Positions 61,692-64,000 of a DNA stretch of 64,000 bases are shown piece after piece; position 1 is the stretch's first letter, and every line of letters starts with the position of its first letter. The notes beneath the pieces are model-generated. The model saw nothing but the letters and a program-made list of their open reading frames with translations. It made no database searches and was not told the DNA's origin. Made by a program: the position numbers and the translations under genes. Origin of the DNA: Phyllobacteriaceae bacterium (lineage in GTDB: Bacteria; Pseudomonadota; Alphaproteobacteria; Rhizobiales; Rhizobiaceae); NCBI GenBank assembly GCA_002708825.1, contig PAPF01000013.1, positions 301,452-365,451 of the forward strand. The letters run 5' to 3'.

Positions 61692-62798
61692 ATGTATGTC
61701 GCTGTCAAGGGTGGCGAAAAGGCCATCGACAATGCCCACCGTCTTCTGGCCGACCGGCGCCGCGGCGACCGCTCGGTCCCCGCGCTGACGCTGGAGCAGA
61801 TCAGCGAGCAACTGGCCCTTTCGGTCGACCGCGTGATGGGCGAAGGCTCGCTTTACGATCGCCGGCTTGCAGCACTGGCGATCAAGCAGTCGCGCGGCGA
61901 CCTGATCGAGGCGATCTTCCTCATCCGCGCCTTCCGGACCACCCTTCCCCGCTTCGGCTACAGCCTGCCGGTCGACACGGGCACCATGCTACTGGAGCGG
62001 CGCATCTCGGCCTGTTTCAAGGACTTGCCTGGCGGACAATTGCTCGGTCCGACCTTCGACTACACACATCGCCTGCTTGATCCGGACCTTGCCGGCGACG
62101 GGCCTGTCGATGAAGGCGTCCGCGGCGATGCCGACACCGGAGCAGCACCCCGCGTGACCGACCTGCTGGCCAGGGGCAGCCTGATCGAGGACGACGGCGA
62201 AAGCGACCCGGAGCACCAGCCCGGGGACCTCACGCGCAATCCGGTGGAATTCCCGATGGAACGTGACACCCGGCTGCAGGCGCTTGCCCGCGGCGACGAG
62301 GGCTTCCTGCTCGCGCTCGGTTATTCCACGCAGCGCGGCTATGCCCGCAGCCATCCCTTTGTCGGCGAAATCCGCATCGGCGAGGTGGATGTGGAGATAG
62401 AGATCCCGGAACTGGGTTTTTCCGTCCCGGCCGGCCGCGTGCAGGTCACCGAATGCCAACTGGTCAACCAGTTCAAGGGTTCTGCCAGCGTACCGCCGCA
62501 ATTCACCCGCGGCTACGGTCTCGTCTTCGGCCAGGCCGAGCGCAAGGCCATGTCCATGGCCCTTTGCGACAGGGCGCTGCGGGCCGGCGAATATGGCGAG
62601 GATGTCGTCGCGCCGGCGCAGGACGAGGAATTTGTCATTTCCCATTGCGACAACGTGCAGGCGACCGGCTTCGTCGAGCATCTGAAACTGCCGCACTATG
62701 TCGATTTCCAGGCCGAACTCGACCTGATCCGGCGCATGCGCGCCAGCCACGGCGGCGCCCCCGTGAAGACAGACGACGGACAGGAGGCGGCCGAATGA
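61692..62798 (+). CDS. phnI: PhnI, C-P lyase nucleosidase/ribosyl-transfer subunit
   Basis: A 368-residue protein starting MYVAVKGGEKAIDNAHRLLA, the standard PhnI N-terminus. Later motifs are LEQISEQLALSVDRVMGEGS, LYDRRLAALAIKQSRGDLIE, FSTQRGYARSHPF-type YSTQRGYARSHPFVGEIRIG, and SHCDNVQATGFVEHLKLPHY. PhnI, with PhnG/H/L, exchanges the adenine of ATP for the phosphonate. The stop overlaps the phnJ start by four bases. Confidence 0.96.
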   Translation: MYVAVKGGEKAIDNAHRLLADRRRGDRSVPALTLEQISEQLALSVDRVMGEGSLYDRRLAALAIKQSRGDLIEAIFLIRAFRTTLPRFGYSLPVDTGTMLLERRISACFKDLPGGQLLGPTFDYTHRLLDPDLAGDGPVDEGVRGDADTGAAPRVTDLLARGSLIEDDGESDPEHQPGDLTRNPVEFPMERDTRLQALARGDEGFLLALGYSTQRGYARSHPFVGEIRIGEVDVEIEIPELGFSVPAGRVQVTECQLVNQFKGSASVPPQFTRGYGLVFGQAERKAMSMALCDRALRAGEYGEDVVAPAQDEEFVISHCDNVQATGFVEHLKLPHYVDFQAELDLIRRMRASHGGAPVKTDDGQEAAE

Positions 62799-63673
62799 CC
62801 AACGAGCACGGCGTCATCGCCCAGTACAACTTCGCCTACCTTGATGAACAGACCAAGCGGATGATCCGCCGCGCCATTCTCAAGGCGGTTGCCATTCCGG
62901 GCTACCAGGTTCCCTTCGCCAGCCGCGAGATGCCCATGCCGTATGGCTGGGGCACCGGCGGTGTCCAGGTGACCGCATCGATCATCGGGGAAGACGATTG
63001 CCTGAAAGTGATCGACCAGGGCGCCGATGACACGACGAACGCGGTCTCGATCCGTAAGTTCTTCGAAAAGACGGCCGGAATGGCGCCTACGACGAAAACG
63101 GCGGAGGCGACGATCATCCAGACCCGGCACCGCATCCCCGAGACGCCGCTAAGCCAAGGACAGATCCTTGTCTACCAGGTGCCGATCCCCGAACCGCTGC
63201 GCTTCCTGGAGCCGCGGGAAACCGAGACACGGAAGATGCATGCGCTGGAGGAATACGGCCTCATGCACGTCAAGCTCTACGAGGACATCGCGCGCAACGG
63301 CCATATCGCCACCACGTATGCCTATCCCGTCAAGGTCGAGGGCCGCTACGTCATGGACCCGTCGCCGACGCCGAAATTCGACAATCCCAAGATGAACAAT
63401 TCGCCCGCGCTGCAGCTTTTCGGCGCCGGGCGCGAGAAACGCATCTACGCCATCCCGCCCTACACACAGGTCGTCAGCCTCGATTTCGAGGATCATCCCT
63501 TCACGGTTCAGACATTCGACGAACCCTGCGCGCTTTGCGGGTCACGCGGTGTCTATCTCGACGAGGTCATTCTCGACGACCAGGGAGGGCGCATGTTCGT
63601 CTGTTCCGATACGGATCACTGCGAAGGCAAGCGTTCAGCCACAGGGAACACTCATGCCGAGGCCGCACAATGA
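62795..63673 (+). CDS. phnJ: PhnJ, radical-SAM C-P lyase
   Basis: A 292-residue protein, the C-P bond-cleaving subunit. The iron-sulfur and catalytic cysteines are all present as C-x2-C-x21-C-x5-C (CALC to CSDTDHC), the exact PhnJ spacing. AGQ-type residues are replaced by the family's YNFAYLDEQTKRMIRRAILK and PYGWGTGGVQVTASIIGEDD. GREKRIYAIPPYTQVVSLDF precedes the cysteines. It makes methane or another hydrocarbon plus a cyclic ribose phosphate from the alkylphosphonate. Overlaps phnI and phnK by four bases each. Confidence 0.97.
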   Translation: MTNEHGVIAQYNFAYLDEQTKRMIRRAILKAVAIPGYQVPFASREMPMPYGWGTGGVQVTASIIGEDDCLKVIDQGADDTTNAVSIRKFFEKTAGMAPTTKTAEATIIQTRHRIPETPLSQGQILVYQVPIPEPLRFLEPRETETRKMHALEEYGLMHVKLYEDIARNGHIATTYAYPVKVEGRYVMDPSPTPKFDNPKMNNSPALQLFGAGREKRIYAIPPYTQVVSLDFEDHPFTVQTFDEPCALCGSRGVYLDEVILDDQGGRMFVCSDTDHCEGKRSATGNTHAEAAQ

Positions 63674-64000
63674 CGGCCAACAACGCCCTCTCCACCCGGC
63701 ATCTTGCCAATGTGGACGCCGAACCGCTTCTCTCCGTTCGCTCCGTATCGAAATCCTACGGTACGCGGACCGGCTGCCGGGACATCTCCTTCGACCTGTG
63801 GCCCGGCGAAGTGCTCGCCATAGCCGGCGAATCCGGCTCCGGGAAGACAACGCTGCTGAACTGCATTTCCGCGCGCCTGCCGCTGTCCGGCGGCCACGTG
63901 CTCTACCGCATGCGCGATGGCGTCATGGCCGATCTGGCGGACATGGAGGAAGCCGACCTGCGGATGCTGATGCGCACAGACTGGGGCTTTGTGCACCAGA
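63670..64000 (+). CDS. phnK: PhnK, C-P lyase ATP-binding subunit (N-terminal fragment)
   Basis: The first 110 residues of an ABC-type ATPase; the rest lies beyond the window. After a short leader, PLLSVRSVSKSYGTRTGCRD leads to Walker A AGESGSGKTTLLN, as in PhnK, which binds the PhnGHIJ core. The ATG overlaps the PhnJ stop by four bases. The local fragment YRMRDGVMADLADMEEADLR is the PhnK-specific segment between Walker A and the Q-loop, which begins at WGFVHQ. Confidence 0.93.
   Translation, partial: MTANNALSTRHLANVDAEPLLSVRSVSKSYGTRTGCRDISFDLWPGEVLAIAGESGSGKTTLLNCISARLPLSGGHVLYRMRDGVMADLADMEEADLRMLMRTDWGFVHQ

Noticed and set aside
1..64000. CRISPR arrays, tRNA/rRNA genes, insertion sequences or prophage
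   Set aside because: No regularly spaced repeats, cloverleaf-like sequence, transposase or integrase motif was found on either strand on reading. A dedicated tRNA and covariance-model scan would settle small RNAs.

Overview
This 64 kb window is high-GC chromosomal DNA from an alphaproteobacterium, most likely of the Hyphomicrobiales (Rhizobiales). The evidence is a pair of DUF1127 micro-proteins, a napEFDABC operon in rhizobial order, phnGHIJK under a PhnF-type regulator, a GlxA/GbdR-type AraC regulator, and a GcvT-family dimethylglycine-dehydrogenase-like flavoprotein. Coding density is very high, with many ATGA or TGATG stop/start overlaps, and no gene-free gap exceeds 300 bases. I saw no rRNA, tRNA, CRISPR array, insertion sequence, phage or plasmid gene, so this looks like stable metabolic chromosome rather than a mobile island.

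Layout. (a) 1-3348: the end of a corrinoid one-carbon operon: methylenetetrahydrofolate reductase (partial), methyl-tetrahydrofolate:corrinoid methyltransferase, and an ASKHA/2Fe-2S reductive activator. A perfect 22-base palindrome precedes the second gene. (b) 3368-14655: a LysR regulator facing two DUF1127 genes, a YbdK-type ligase, a GbdR-like regulator, a GGDEF/EAL protein, a DUF1194 protein, a cyclopropane-fatty-acid synthase and the dimethylglycine-dehydrogenase-like enzyme. (c) 14836-23963: a cell-envelope locus. It has a CelD-type acetyltransferase and a PIG-L deacetylase on the + strand. On the - strand it has a multi-span GT-C-like protein, a class III aminotransferase, an epimerase/reductase, a small DMT/SMR protein, a DprE1-like oxidase and a HAD-UbiA fusion. 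Together these resemble the polyprenyl-phosphate-arabinose pathway of mycobacteria. (d) 24160-27749: a small secreted protein, an MscS channel and a nitroreductase.

(e) 27920-41480: a tryptophan-to-anthranilyl-CoA catabolic locus. The - strand operon runs from 2-aminobenzoyl-CoA monooxygenase/reductase through SDR, MarR, enoyl-CoA hydratase, acyl-CoA dehydrogenase, aryl-CoA ligase, tryptophan 2,3-dioxygenase and kynureninase to RidA. A kynurenine-formamidase-like hydrolase and a TrpXYZ-type ABC importer are transcribed divergently. Two back-to-back promoters share a near-palindrome. (f) 41592-48048: a putrescine-type set of aminobutyraldehyde dehydrogenase, PotABCD-like importer and LysR regulator. 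(g) 48311-52935: napEFDABC, periplasmic nitrate reductase.

(h) 53029-64000: a phosphorus-scavenging region. Four heptamers with 11-base spacing, arranged like PhoB PHO boxes, precede an ABC importer that homology alone would call polyamine-type, and an unknown DUF6065-like protein. A TPR protein, a metallophosphoesterase, PhnF and phnGHIJK (phnK cut by the window end) follow. A second PHO-box-like site and a palindromic PhnF-type operator lie in front of phnG.

The two best candidates for under-described biology are the polyprenyl-phosphate sugar locus in (c) and the apparently PhoB-controlled, PotABCD-like importer plus unknown protein in (h).
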